A stretch of 64,000 nucleotides of DNA from Rhodoblastus sp963804045 (GCA_963804045.1 CAWDOR010000033.1:1-64000); one strand, 5' to 3'; shown: positions 34,322 to 42,967, counted from the stretch's first letter. Notes: a model not told the origin generated them from the sequence alone. Translations and numbers: made by a program.

Positions 34322-35260
34322 ATGCCCGCCTACAAATTTTCCCAGCGCCACCTGCTTGGCATAGAGGGCCTCAACCGGCTCGAAATCCTCGATCTGCTCG
34401 ATCTCGCGGAAGAGGCGGTGGCGGTGTCGCGGCAGGTGGAGAAGCGCAAGTCGGTTTTAAAAGGCCGCACGCTCATCAACCTGTTCTTCGAGAACTCGAC
34501 CCGTACGCAAAGCTCCTTCGAACTGGCCGGCAAGCGGCTTGGCGCCGATGTCATGAACATGTCGGTGGCGACTTCTTCCGTGAAAAAGGGCGAGACGCTG
34601 ATCGACACGGCGATTACGCTCAACGCCATGCGCCCCGACATTATCGTCGTGCGCCACGCCCAGGCCGGCGCGGCGCATCTGCTGGCGCGCAAAGTCGATT
34701 GCGCCGTGGTCAACGCCGGCGACGGCGCCCATGAGCATCCCACCCAGGCCCTGCTCGACGCCCTGACTATCCGCCGCAACAAGGGCCGCATCGAGGGGCT
34801 GATTGTCGCCATTTGCGGCGACGTGCTGCATTCGCGCGTCGCCCGCTCCAACATCATCCTGCTCACCGCTTTGGGCGCGCGAGTCCGGGTGGTCGGGCCG
34901 TCCACGCTGATGCCCTCGGGCATCGGCAACATTGGCGTCGAGGTTTTTCACACCATGCGCGAGGGTTTGAAGGATGCGGATATCGTCATGATGCTGCGCC
35001 TGCAACGCGAGCGCATGTCCGGCGCTTTCATCCCCTCGACCCGCGAATATTTCCGCTTCTTCGGCCTGGATGAGGAAAAGCTGGGCTATGCCAAGCCCGA
35101 CGCCATGGTCATGCATCCGGGACCGATGAATCGCGGCGTCGAAATCGATTCCGCCGTGGCCGATGGCGCGCACAGCCTGATCCGCGAACAAGTGGAAATG
35201 GGCGTCGCGGTGCGCATGGCGGTGCTCGAGGCCTTGGCGCGCAATCTGCCTAACGGGTGA
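34322..35260 (+). CDS. pyrB: Aspartate carbamoyltransferase catalytic subunit
   Basis: 312 aa. Carbamoyl-phosphate loop FFENSTRTQSSFELAGKRLGADV, HPTQALLDALTIRR, the aspartate-binding MLRLQRERM, and HPGPMNRGVEI at the end are all present. It catalyses carbamoyl aspartate formation, the committed step of pyrimidine synthesis. No dihydroorotase (pyrC/pyrX) follows, whereas in many alphaproteobacteria one does; a PilZ protein in opposite orientation is found instead. Confidence 0.97.
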   Translation: MPAYKFSQRHLLGIEGLNRLEILDLLDLAEEAVAVSRQVEKRKSVLKGRTLINLFFENSTRTQSSFELAGKRLGADVMNMSVATSSVKKGETLIDTAITLNAMRPDIIVVRHAQAGAAHLLARKVDCAVVNAGDGAHEHPTQALLDALTIRRNKGRIEGLIVAICGDVLHSRVARSNIILLTALGARVRVVGPSTLMPSGIGNIGVEVFHTMREGLKDADIVMMLRLQRERMSGAFIPSTREYFRFFGLDEEKLGYAKPDAMVMHPGPMNRGVEIDSAVADGAHSLIREQVEMGVAVRMAVLEALARNLPNG

Positions 35261-35302
35261 AGGGCGCAGAATTGCGCCGCCTCCTGTCTTCCGTCCCGCG
35301 CC

Positions 35303-35962
35303 TCAGTTCTTGACGTCGTCAAGCTGCGGATCGACAAAACCCGCCAGCTTTCGCGCAACGGCCGGCGGCAGTTTCGGTAGGCCCCTGGATGGGCGCGGGG
35401 CTTGCATCTGTTCGATTTCCTCGTCGCTGAGGAAGCGAACCCCGGCCTGATTGGCGGTCCGCCAGACCAGTTCCGCATATCTCTCGATTTTGCAGCGACC
35501 CAAAAGCATCTTGAAGTTTTTGGCGATGTCGATTTCCGAGGGAATGTCCAGCCGCGCGCCTGTCAAGGAAATATCGATCAGTTTTATATCGGAGACCATG
35601 CCGTTTTGGCCGAATACAGAGGCGGTAATCTGGCTTTTCTTGCGATTGTCGAGGCGGCGCTTGCGTTCGGAGTTGATAATTTCCGATTCCGCTCGGTCTA
35701 TGTCCGCTTCGCTGATGAAACGAATGCCGGCTTGCGTCGCATTGCGCCAGACAAGCTCCGCATATTTCTCAATCTTACAACGGCCCAACAGTAATTTGAT
35801 GTTTTTTTGCAGGTCCAATTCCGCTGCGATGGCCAGGCGCGCGCCCGTGGGCGAAATATCGAGCAGCCTGATATCCGCGATCGCCCCCTTTTCACCAACG
35901 ATTTGGGCGGTGAGATCGGTTTTCTTGCGGTCGCCAAGCCGTCGTTCTTTATTGGCGTTCAT
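35303..35962 (-). CDS. Protein with two tandem PilZ domains
   Basis: 219 aa made of two copies of one PilZ domain (about residues 5-95 and 98-190). Each has the basic switch (ERRLGDRKKTDLTAQI; KRRLDNRKKSQITASV) and the DxSxxG motif (LLDISPTGARL; LIDISLTGARL), then the same LLGRCKIE-YAELVWR stretch. Both copies should bind c-di-GMP. The closeness of the copies points to an internal duplication. It stands alone, downstream of and convergent with pyrB. Confidence 0.88.
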   Translation of the reverse strand: MNANKERRLGDRKKTDLTAQIVGEKGAIADIRLLDISPTGARLAIAAELDLQKNIKLLLGRCKIEKYAELVWRNATQAGIRFISEADIDRAESEIINSERKRRLDNRKKSQITASVFGQNGMVSDIKLIDISLTGARLDIPSEIDIAKNFKMLLGRCKIERYAELVWRTANQAGVRFLSDEEIEQMQAPRPSRGLPKLPPAVARKLAGFVDPQLDDVKN

Positions 35963-36148
35963 GGTCGAAGCTTCCGTGGTTACCTTTGGTCACCAACATC
36001 GTGCTACGAATTTAACAATAAAAAGTTACGCAACGGAATTAAGTGAATGAATGCAAAGAACTATAATCGCAATAGGATTATTGTTTCGCCTCATGCGACC
36101 TGACGTTGTGGGCGACGCTGGCGAACGCGCGTCGCGCGGCGTCGCCGA

Positions 36149-37405
36149 TCATTCCGCCTTCAGCAGCACATGCTTCTTCTTTCCCGCGGAAAGTTTGGCG
36201 ACTCCGCCAATAAAATCTTTTTCGCCGAGCACATAGCGCTCGTCGGTCAGGGCCGCGTCATTAAGCCGCAATCCGCCGCCTTTGATCTGGCGACGGGCCT
36301 CGCCGGTCGAAGGGGTCAGTCCCGCCTTGACGAAGGCGGTCAATGCGCCCAGCCCCGCCGCGATTTCCGCATGCGCCACGCCCACCGTCGGCAGGCTGTC
36401 GGCGAGAACGCCCTCCTCAAAGGTCTTGCGCGCGGTTTCGGCGGCGCGCTCGGCGGCGTCGCGGCCATGCACCAGCGCCGTCGCCTCATTGGCCAGAACT
36501 TTTTTCGCTTCGTTGATCTCCGACCCTTGCAGGGCCGCGAGACGGAGAATATCGTCCATCGGCAGGGTGGTGAACAGTTTCAAGAACCGCTCGACATCGG
36601 CGTCCTCGGTGTTGCGCCAATATTGCCAGTACTCATAGGTCGAGAGCATGTCTGCGTTGAGCCAGACGGCGCCGGCGGCGGTCTTGCCCATTTTCGCGCC
36701 CGAGGACGTGGTCAGCAGCGGCGAGGTCAGGGCGTAGAGCTGCGGCGTCCCCATGCGCCGGCCGAGATCGAGGCCGGTGACAATATTGCCCCATTGATCC
36801 GAACCGCCCATCTGCAACAAACAGCCGTGGCGACGGTTCAACTCGACGAAATCATAGGCTTGCAGGCACATATAGTTGAATTCGATGAAGGACAGCTCGT
36901 GCTCGCGCTCCAGCCGCAATTTGACCGAATCCATGGCCAGCATGCGATTGACCGAGAAATGGCGGCCCACATCGCGCAGGAAGTCGATGTAATTCAGCTT
37001 GGTCAGCCATTCGGCATTGTCGGTCATGATCGCATCGGTTTTTCCCGCGCCAAAAGTCAGGAATTTTTCAAAAACCTTCTTGATCGAGTCCTTGTTGGCG
37101 TCGATCTGCTCGACCGTGAGCAATTTGCGGCTTTCATCCTTGCCGGAGGGGTCGCCGACGCGGGTGGTGCCGCCGCCCATCAAGGCGATGGGCTTGCCGC
37201 CGGTTTTTTGCAGCCAATGCAGCATCATGATCGGCAGCAGCGAGCCGACATGGAGCGAGGACGCCGTGCAGTCGAAGCCGATATAGGCGATGACTTCGCC
37301 GGCCACAGCCTTTTCATCCAGCCCGCTCAGATCGGAGCATTGATGGATGAAGCCGCGCTCGGTCAAGACACGGAGAAAATCGGACTTCGGCTGGAATTCG
37401 GTCAT
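36149..37405 (-). CDS. tyrS: Tyrosyl-tRNA synthetase
   Basis: 418 aa. Class I core: YIGFDCTASSLHVGSLLPIMML (HIGH-like HVGS), the tyrosine-binding LQAYDFVELNRRHGCLLQMGGSDQWGN, and GAKMGKTAAG (KMSKS-like). C-terminal S4 RNA-binding domain (GEARRQIKGGGLRLNDAALTDERYVLG). GAGG precedes the ATG at 37405. The 186-bp gap on its downstream side (35963-36148) holds no gene. Confidence 0.98.
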   Translation of the reverse strand: MTEFQPKSDFLRVLTERGFIHQCSDLSGLDEKAVAGEVIAYIGFDCTASSLHVGSLLPIMMLHWLQKTGGKPIALMGGGTTRVGDPSGKDESRKLLTVEQIDANKDSIKKVFEKFLTFGAGKTDAIMTDNAEWLTKLNYIDFLRDVGRHFSVNRMLAMDSVKLRLEREHELSFIEFNYMCLQAYDFVELNRRHGCLLQMGGSDQWGNIVTGLDLGRRMGTPQLYALTSPLLTTSSGAKMGKTAAGAVWLNADMLSTYEYWQYWRNTEDADVERFLKLFTTLPMDDILRLAALQGSEINEAKKVLANEATALVHGRDAAERAAETARKTFEEGVLADSLPTVGVAHAEIAAGLGALTAFVKAGLTPSTGEARRQIKGGGLRLNDAALTDERYVLGEKDFIGGVAKLSAGKKKHVLLKAE

Positions 37406-37456
37406 GGGATCCTCGCTTGCGCGAGGTTTTAGGGTTTTGCCGGCGGAGGCGCAAGT

Positions 37457-37963
37457 TTACTTCAGCGTCAGCGGCAATCCCGCCACGATCAGCCGCGCAT
37501 GGTCGCAGGTCGCGGCGATTGTCTGGTTCAAGGCCCCCTGGGCGTCGCGGAAGTCATTGCCGAGCTTGGTCTCGGGGGCCACGCCAAGCCCGACTTCATT
37601 GCTGATCAGCACGATTTCGCCCGCCGCGCGGGCAAGCGCGCCGCACAGCGCCGCGCTGCGCGGCGCCCAATCCGCCTCGCGGAAAAACAGGTTTGAAAGC
37701 CAGAGCGTCAGGCAATCGATCACGACGACGCGGTCGGGGCGGGCGATCTGGCGCAGCAGCGGCGCGATCTCCGTCTCTTCCTCGAACACCGTCCATTCGT
37801 CGCCGCGTTCGGCGCGGTGGCGGGCGATGCGCTGCGCCATGGAGCCGTCGAGCGCCGGCGCTGTGACAATCATGAATTTTCGCAAGCCGGATTTTTGCGC
37901 CAGCTCCAGCGCATGGCCGGTCTTTCCGGACCGCGCGCCGCCGAGAATCAAATGCGAGGCCAT
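37457..37963 (-). CDS. cobP: Adenosylcobinamide kinase / adenosylcobinamide-phosphate guanylyltransferase
   Basis: 168 aa. P-loop GGARSGKT at residues 8-15, the guanylylated-His region RIARHRAERGDEW, DCLTLWLSN, and VLISNEVGLGVAPE are the CobU/CobP signatures. The bifunctional enzyme activates cobinamide to GDP-cobinamide in the lower-loop assembly of coenzyme B12. No other cob gene lies here; the start overlaps the mipZ stop by one base (TGATG), so the two are co-translated. Confidence 0.95.
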   Translation of the reverse strand: MASHLILGGARSGKTGHALELAQKSGLRKFMIVTAPALDGSMAQRIARHRAERGDEWTVFEEETEIAPLLRQIARPDRVVVIDCLTLWLSNLFFREADWAPRSAALCGALARAAGEIVLISNEVGLGVAPETKLGNDFRDAQGALNQTIAATCDHARLIVAGLPLTLK

Positions 37964-38877
37964 CAGCTATCGCTTTTCAATTCGCGATAATAATTGGAGA
38001 TCGCGTCGAACCAGACGTGGCGGGCTTCCAGATAATCGGCGCCGGCGACGCGTTCCGGCAGGCGCAGATTATCGACCAGGGTCTCGATCTCGCGCCGCGC
38101 CGTCAATTGCGAGGGCGTGAGCGTATGATTGGCCTCCTCCAGCGCGTCCTGCGCGGTCAGGCCGATGGGGAAAAGCTCGCGGAAGATCACCCGGTCGTGC
38201 AGGCCTTCGGCGACGCGGAACTGCAATTCCACCGCCAATTTGCGCAGGGCCTGATCGACTTGCTTGGCGTTGTTGGATTGCAAGGCGGCGATGCGGTTGC
38301 GCACCAGCACCCAGTCGATCAGGCCATTATCGACCAGCCGCCGCTTGCGCCGCGCCTCCAGCACGATCTCCGCATATTGCGCCACCTGGCCGCGCTGGGC
38401 GCGGTCATGATGCACCCTTGAGAGCACGTCCATGTCGATGAAACTGTCGTTCATCGGCGAAATCAGCGTGTCCGCCAGCGAATGGGCGAGGCGCATCAGA
38501 TAGGAATCGCTCGCCGGCGTGTCCACCACAACGAATTCATAGGCGTGCTCGACCTCGCCGATCGCTTCGGCGAACAGCGCGAATTCGGCGGCTTCATTGT
38601 CCTCGACCCTGGCGCCGCGCACATGGTCGAGGGCGAAATGGCGCGGCAATTCCACCGGCAGCGGCGCGCTATTGGCGAAAGAGGCGCGATTCTCGAAAAA
38701 GCGGGTGAGGCTGCGCTGGCGGGTGTCGAGATCTATGGTGGCGACGCGGTAGCCGGCCTTGAGCAGGGCCACGGACAAATGGATAGACAGGGTCGACTTG
38801 CCGCAGCCGCCTTTTTCATTGGCGACGACAATCACATGGGCGGGGCGCAATTCCGGCGCTTCGGCGTCATGATTCAT
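37963..38877 (-). CDS. mipZ: Division-plane positioning ATPase MipZ
   Basis: 304 aa. Deviant Walker A KGGCGKST in VIVVANEKGGCGKSTLSIHL, Walker A' TIDLDTRQRSLTRFF, and VVVDTPASDSYLMRL with the long MipZ-specific helices that follow (LISPMNDSFIDMDVLS). MipZ forms gradients from the cell poles and keeps FtsZ at midcell in alphaproteobacteria without MinCD. Its presence is a good lineage marker. Confidence 0.95.
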   Translation of the reverse strand: MNHDAEAPELRPAHVIVVANEKGGCGKSTLSIHLSVALLKAGYRVATIDLDTRQRSLTRFFENRASFANSAPLPVELPRHFALDHVRGARVEDNEAAEFALFAEAIGEVEHAYEFVVVDTPASDSYLMRLAHSLADTLISPMNDSFIDMDVLSRVHHDRAQRGQVAQYAEIVLEARRKRRLVDNGLIDWVLVRNRIAALQSNNAKQVDQALRKLAVELQFRVAEGLHDRVIFRELFPIGLTAQDALEEANHTLTPSQLTARREIETLVDNLRLPERVAGADYLEARHVWFDAISNYYRELKSDS

Positions 38878-38935
38878 CGAGCAGGCTTGCGTTCCGGCGG
38901 GGGGCTATCCTGATTAACCCGGAAAATCGCCTTCC

Positions 38936-40129
38936 TCAAGCCGAATAAATCCAGTTCTGCCGCGCCATCAGCCGGCGGCCCGGAGTCAGGCGCAGGGTCA
39001 GATCGCGGGCGAAGGCCGGCGCGCCGGACATGTGATAAATCTTGCCCTGATTGCGCGAGGCGAATTGAATCTGGCTGGCGCGGGCCATGCGCGCGGCGGA
39101 ATATTCGGCCAGCGCCTTGCCGGCGTCCTTCGGATTTTCGACAAAGGCCAGCGACAGAGCCGCCGAATCCTCAATGGCCTGCGCAGCGCCCTGGGCGAGA
39201 TAGGGCAGCATGGGATGGGCCGCGTCGCCGAGCAGGGCGACGCGGCCGCGCGCCCAGCTCGCAATCGGCGGGCGGTCGAACAGCGGCCAGCGCAGCCAGT
39301 TCTCGGGCGCGGACAGCAGGTCGCGGGCGGGCGGGCGCCAGTCCTTGAACCGGGCGAGCAGGAAGCGGCGGTCGCCCTCGGAATCCCAGAAGCCGGCGTC
39401 TTGTTGGCCGCCGCGCCAATCGTCCTCGATCAGCGCGACAATATTGACGATGGAGCCGGCGCGCAGCGGATAATGGACCAGATGCGCCTTGGGGCCGAGC
39501 CAGAGATTGGAGGCCGCTTCGCGCATCGCCGGGTCCAGATCGCTCGCCGGGACGATCGCCCGCCAGGCGGTATGGCCGGTGTAAGCGGGCTTGTCGCCGG
39601 CTTCCTCATGCAGGCGCGAGCGCACCAGCGAACGTACGCCATCGGCGCCGATCAGCGCCGCGCCGCTGGCCCGACAGGTTTCGTCCTGGCTACGATAGCT
39701 GGCGGCGACGCCCTGCTCGTCCTGGACGAAACCGGTCAGCGTCGCGTCGTTGCGGATCTCGATCAGCGGGTTCTCCCGCGCCTTTTCCACCAGGGCGGAC
39801 AAAAGATCGGCGCGATGGACGTTGAAATAGGGCGCGCCCCAGCGCCTTTGCGCGTCGCGCAAAGGCAGGCGCGCCAGCTCGGCGCCATCGGCGCCCCGGC
39901 GGATGCGCACATGATCGGGCGCGACCGCCATGGGCTTGAGCAGATCGAGAACGCCGTAATCCCTCAGGATTCGCGTGGCGTTGGAGGCGAGTTGCAAGCC
40001 GGCGCCGACTTCGCGGAACGCCGGCGCGCGCTCCAGAACCAGCGACGACCGACCCGCCAGCGCCAGCGCCAGCGCGGCGCAGAGCCCCCCGACGCCGCCG
40101 CCGGCTATGAGAATCGGATGCGTATCCAC
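38936..40129 (-). CDS. FAD-dependent aromatic monooxygenase (salicylate-hydroxylase-like)
   Basis: 397 aa. Rossmann GxGxxG as GGGVGGLCAALALALAG at the start, the DG motif ALIGADGVRSLVRSRL in the middle, and the second FAD-binding GD motif VALLGDAAHPMLPYLAQGAAQAIEDSAAL. Class A flavin hydroxylases of this type hydroxylate aromatic acids with NAD(P)H. In many alphaproteobacteria a homolog is found next to the same small CHCC zinc-finger gene, which lies 16 bp upstream on the same strand. Substrate unknown. Confidence 0.88.
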   Translation of the reverse strand: MDTHPILIAGGGVGGLCAALALALAGRSSLVLERAPAFREVGAGLQLASNATRILRDYGVLDLLKPMAVAPDHVRIRRGADGAELARLPLRDAQRRWGAPYFNVHRADLLSALVEKARENPLIEIRNDATLTGFVQDEQGVAASYRSQDETCRASGAALIGADGVRSLVRSRLHEEAGDKPAYTGHTAWRAIVPASDLDPAMREAASNLWLGPKAHLVHYPLRAGSIVNIVALIEDDWRGGQQDAGFWDSEGDRRFLLARFKDWRPPARDLLSAPENWLRWPLFDRPPIASWARGRVALLGDAAHPMLPYLAQGAAQAIEDSAALSLAFVENPKDAGKALAEYSAARMARASQIQFASRNQGKIYHMSGAPAFARDLTLRLTPGRRLMARQNWIYSA

Positions 40130-40145
40130 TTGAGTTTCCGTGGCC

Positions 40146-40388
40146 TCAGGCAGCCTGAGCCTTCACTTCGCATTCGGCCGGATCGGAATGGCCGTGCAGC
40201 GCCTCATCATAGACATAGAGCGTCGAGCAATAGGGGCAGATCGCTTCCGAATCGCCGCCCATGTCGATGTAGATATGGGGATGGTCGAAAGGCGCCAAGG
40301 CGCCGATGCACATGAATTCCTTGGCGCCGACGCGAATTTTCGCCAGGCCGGGCTGGTTGTGGTAATGCGGAATGGCGTGGTCGGACAT
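40146..40388 (-). CDS. CHCC-type zinc-finger protein (NDUFS6-like)
   Basis: 80 aa. The zf-CHCC signature is complete: C27 of EFMCIGALAPFDHPHIYIDMG supplies Cys and His, then ICPYCSTLYV gives the CxxC pair. The family is related to the zinc-binding tail of the mitochondrial complex I subunit NDUFS6, which in alphaproteobacteria is a separate small protein. The gene starts at 40388, and the FAD monooxygenase follows within 16 bp. Confidence 0.93.
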   Translation of the reverse strand: MSDHAIPHYHNQPGLAKIRVGAKEFMCIGALAPFDHPHIYIDMGGDSEAICPYCSTLYVYDEALHGHSDPAECEVKAQAA

Positions 40389-40448
40389 TTTTGTTCCCGC
40401 GCGTGGACTGAATCGCTCGGACGAGGAGCGATGTGGCGGGCACCATAA

Positions 40449-40940
40449 TCAATGCGTTCCGCTTTGGGTAGTGGGCGAAAGGGCGCAGGAGAATTTCCGC
40501 GCGATCAGCCTGTCCAGCGCCAGCGGTCCGGGACCGTGGGCCAGAATCGCCAGCGCTGAGGCCGCCCAGATCAGATGAAAATTGGCCCAGCCCTCGGGCA
40601 CGGTGAGCTGGATCACGGCGGTCATGGCGAGTATCCCCAGCGCCGCGAGCCGGGTTCCCAGCCCCAGCGCCAGCAGAATCGGGAAGAGAATCTCGCCGCT
40701 GCCCGAAGCCAGGGCCATCAGATGCGGCGCGGGCAGATCGTAAAGCTGGCCGAAAATATGCAGCTTGAATTCCTCGGCGAACAAAGTGTCGGCGCTGTCG
40801 CTGAGCTGGAAAAAGCCGTCCCATTTGGTCAGGCCCGATTTGAAAAAAGGCACGGCCAGCGCCAGGCGCAATGCGGTCTGCGCCAGGGCGGCGATTTTCG
40901 GCTGGGCGGCGGTCCAAAGCGGGGCGAGGGCGCAAAGCAT
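40449..40940 (-). CDS. DoxX-family membrane protein of the bufferin cluster
   Basis: 163 aa with about four TM helices. DoxX features: ALAVPFFKSGLTKWDGFF, EEFKLHIFGQLYDLP, PHLMALASGSGEILFPILLALGLGTRLAALGILAMTAVIQL, GWANFHLIWA. DoxX proteins very often sit at the end of DUF2282-MNIO-DUF2063 clusters and may assist membrane redox or product handling. It starts 5 bp after the stop of the MNIO fusion gene, so it is almost certainly in that operon. Confidence 0.9.
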   Translation of the reverse strand: MLCALAPLWTAAQPKIAALAQTALRLALAVPFFKSGLTKWDGFFQLSDSADTLFAEEFKLHIFGQLYDLPAPHLMALASGSGEILFPILLALGLGTRLAALGILAMTAVIQLTVPEGWANFHLIWAASALAILAHGPGPLALDRLIARKFSCALSPTTQSGTH

Positions 40941-40945
40941 GATTT

Positions 40946-42637
40946 TTACTCCTGGATGAAAGCGGTGAAGGCGCCGAAGCGGGTCAGCTCGACCAGAGCC
41001 CCGCCAAAATCGAAATTTGGGCCAACGGCTTCCGCCGCCTGGGCGAAAGATGCTCCAGACAGCAGCGCTTGGACGAAATTTTTAATGTCGGGCGGGCAGG
41101 GCGCCAGAATCAGCTCGGCCTGCGGGCGCAGCACAAAAATCGCGCCGCCACTCCAATCCTCGACCGGTTTTTCATGCGCCGCGCGCAGAGCCAGCAGCGG
41201 CCAGTCCGACTCAATCAGCGCCAGAGACGGATGCAATTTTCCGCGCGCGTCGCCGATTCGGCCCATGTCGAGCCCGGCCAGCGCGGAAAGATCCGCCGGT
41301 TCGGCTTCTTGCGCGCGCAAGGCGGCGAGACAGGCACAATCAAGCCGCGCGAGATCGGACAGATAGGGCGTTTGCGCGCCGACCTCGGGGAGGGAATCGA
41401 GGTAAGCGGCGAAGTGCGCGCCATATTCGCCGAGGATGGGCGAGCCGGGCGGGCTCTGGCGGGAAAACAGCCGGGCCAGACCTTCAAAAGCCTGGTCGCC
41501 AACCAGCGCCCGCACCGTGGGAAACTGTTCCTTCAGCGCCTCGCGGCAGGCGAGGGCGCTGTTGTTGCGATAGATGGCGAAACGCTTTTGCGCATCGTCG
41601 GGGACGAAAATTTCCGGGACAGGCAAAGCGGGATCGCGCAAGGCGGCGGCGAATAGCTTTTGGCTGTCCGGCCAATGCGAGTTTTCGTGGAACTCCCCCG
41701 CGCTTCGATGCTTCGACAGGCTCCGCAGCTCCGCGCCGCGAGAGCTCATCAGGGCAAGCGGGGCCGAATCCTTGCGAGCGGCGTTGCGAACGGTTTTCGC
41801 TTTTCCCGCTTCCGCCAGCAAAATCGTCCAGTCCGGCACATGATTGTCCCATTCGATCAGCGTCGGACGCGGGCCGGCGCGCCTTAAAACCTCGCCATAA
41901 AGCGCCCAGACTTCCGGCTTTACCGGAGAACCGTGGTCGTCGATCAGCAGCGGGCCGTGGTCGCCCAAAATTTCGGCGCTGCCGGCGAGGTGGATTTCCT
42001 CGACTCTTTCGAGCGGAAAACCATCCAGATAGTCGCGCGCGGCAAAACCGTGATTGGTCGCGGCGACATGGACATTATTGACGTCGAGCAGCAGGCCGCA
42101 GCCGGTCCGCGCCGCGAGTTCGTCCAGAAATTGCGGCTCGGCGTGAAAAGAATTGCCGGCGAAGCGGATATAGGTCGCGGGATTTTCGATGAGAATCCGG
42201 CGCCCGAGCGTCTCTTGCACGAGCGAGATGTTCTCCGCCATGCGCGCCAGCGCCGCATCGTCATAGGGCAAAGGCAGCAGGTCGGGGAAATGGGCGCCGC
42301 CGAACGCGCACCAGGCGAGATGTTCCGAGACCAGAGCCGGCCGATAAAGCCGCTCCAATCGTTTGAGGCGCGCCAGATGGTCGCGGTCCAAAGGCTCGCA
42401 GGAGCCGAGCGAAAGTCCCACGCCATGCAGCGACAGGGGATAGATTTCGGCGATGGCCGCCAGCCAGCGATGCGCCGGACCGCCGGCGGCCATGTAGTTT
42501 TCGGCGTGGATTTCAAAAAAGCCAAGATCGGGCCGCGTCGCGAGAATTTCCCCATAGTGTGACGGTTTGAGACCTAGGCCCAGGGATGTCGAGGCAAGGG
42601 GAGGGGGAGTTTGCGCGCGACAAAAAGGAAGATTCAC
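40946..42637 (-). CDS. Fused MNIO (DUF692) - DUF2063 protein: bufferin maturation enzyme plus partner
   Basis: 563 aa from the GTG at 42637 (GAAGGG upstream); a GTG 7 codons earlier is possible. Residues about 18-295 form a DUF692 multinuclear non-haem iron oxygenase: GLGLKPSHYGEIL, FFEIHAENYM, LHGVGLSLGS, SEHLAW, LIENPATYI, LLLDVNNVHVAATNHG, IHLAGSAE, DDHGSPV and IEWDNHVPDW keep the His/Glu/Asp/Asn metal ligands. After a linker (about 300-330) a DUF2063 domain follows (QKLFAAALRDPALPVPEIFVPD, RFAIYRNNSALACREALKEQFPTVRALVGD). In bufferin systems these are two proteins (BufB and BufC) that oxidise precursor cysteines. Here they are one chain, 36 bp after the precursor gene. Confidence 0.9.
   Translation of the reverse strand: MNLPFCRAQTPPPLASTSLGLGLKPSHYGEILATRPDLGFFEIHAENYMAAGGPAHRWLAAIAEIYPLSLHGVGLSLGSCEPLDRDHLARLKRLERLYRPALVSEHLAWCAFGGAHFPDLLPLPYDDAALARMAENISLVQETLGRRILIENPATYIRFAGNSFHAEPQFLDELAARTGCGLLLDVNNVHVAATNHGFAARDYLDGFPLERVEEIHLAGSAEILGDHGPLLIDDHGSPVKPEVWALYGEVLRRAGPRPTLIEWDNHVPDWTILLAEAGKAKTVRNAARKDSAPLALMSSRGAELRSLSKHRSAGEFHENSHWPDSQKLFAAALRDPALPVPEIFVPDDAQKRFAIYRNNSALACREALKEQFPTVRALVGDQAFEGLARLFSRQSPPGSPILGEYGAHFAAYLDSLPEVGAQTPYLSDLARLDCACLAALRAQEAEPADLSALAGLDMGRIGDARGKLHPSLALIESDWPLLALRAAHEKPVEDWSGGAIFVLRPQAELILAPCPPDIKNFVQALLSGASFAQAAEAVGPNFDFGGALVELTRFGAFTAFIQE
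41701..41761. repeat. Intergenic-repeat-like DNA encoding the fusion linker
   Basis: The stretch that codes for the linker between the MNIO and DUF2063 domains (residues SSRGAELRSLSKHRSAGE) reads GCTTCGACAGGCTCCG... and ends CTCATCAGGGC, very like the palindromic intergenic repeats common in Hyphomicrobiales genomes, and it contains imperfect inverted arms around CGCGCCGCGAG. I infer that such a repeat lies in frame inside the gene and may have joined two genes. The resemblance is from memory. Confidence 0.35.
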
Positions 42638-42673
42638 GGACGCGGCCCTTCGGTTCACAGGGAAACGAGGAAA

Positions 42674-42967
42674 TCAGGACTTGGGACGGTCGCGATCCAG
42701 CGCGGTCAGCGAGCCCGCGCGGTCGCCGGGCAGCTTGAGCGCCGTGCAGGTTCCCGCCGGCACGAATTTCCAGCTGTTTCCCTGGTAATCCACCGCCGAG
42801 GTGCCGGCGCAGGTGGTTCCCGCGCCGGCGGCGCAATCGTTGGTTCCCTTCAGCGCCACACCAAAACATTTTTCCTGCTTGCCCGCGGCATGGGCGGGCG
42901 CAGCGGCAAGCGCGCCGAGCAGCGAGGCGGCGAGGACGAGATCGCGGGTCAATTTGGCCTGTGACAT
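42674..42967 (-). CDS. bufA1: Bufferin-type precursor peptide (DUF2282)
   Basis: 97 aa with GGAG before the ATG at 42967. A Sec signal peptide ends at AHA (about residue 27). The mature part has four cysteines, Cys34, Cys45, Cys53 and Cys74, in the DUF2282 order: KCFGVALKGTNDCAAG, TTCAGTS, WKFVPAGTC. DUF2282 proteins described as bufferins in Caulobacter are RiPPs whose cysteines are converted by the MNIO enzyme to thiooxazole groups that bind copper, and they protect against copper stress. The operon order precursor, MNIO, DUF2063, DoxX is preserved. Copper as the ligand here is inferred. Confidence 0.93.
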   Translation of the reverse strand: MSQAKLTRDLVLAASLLGALAAAPAHAAGKQEKCFGVALKGTNDCAAGAGTTCAGTSAVDYQGNSWKFVPAGTCTALKLPGDRAGSLTALDRDRPKS

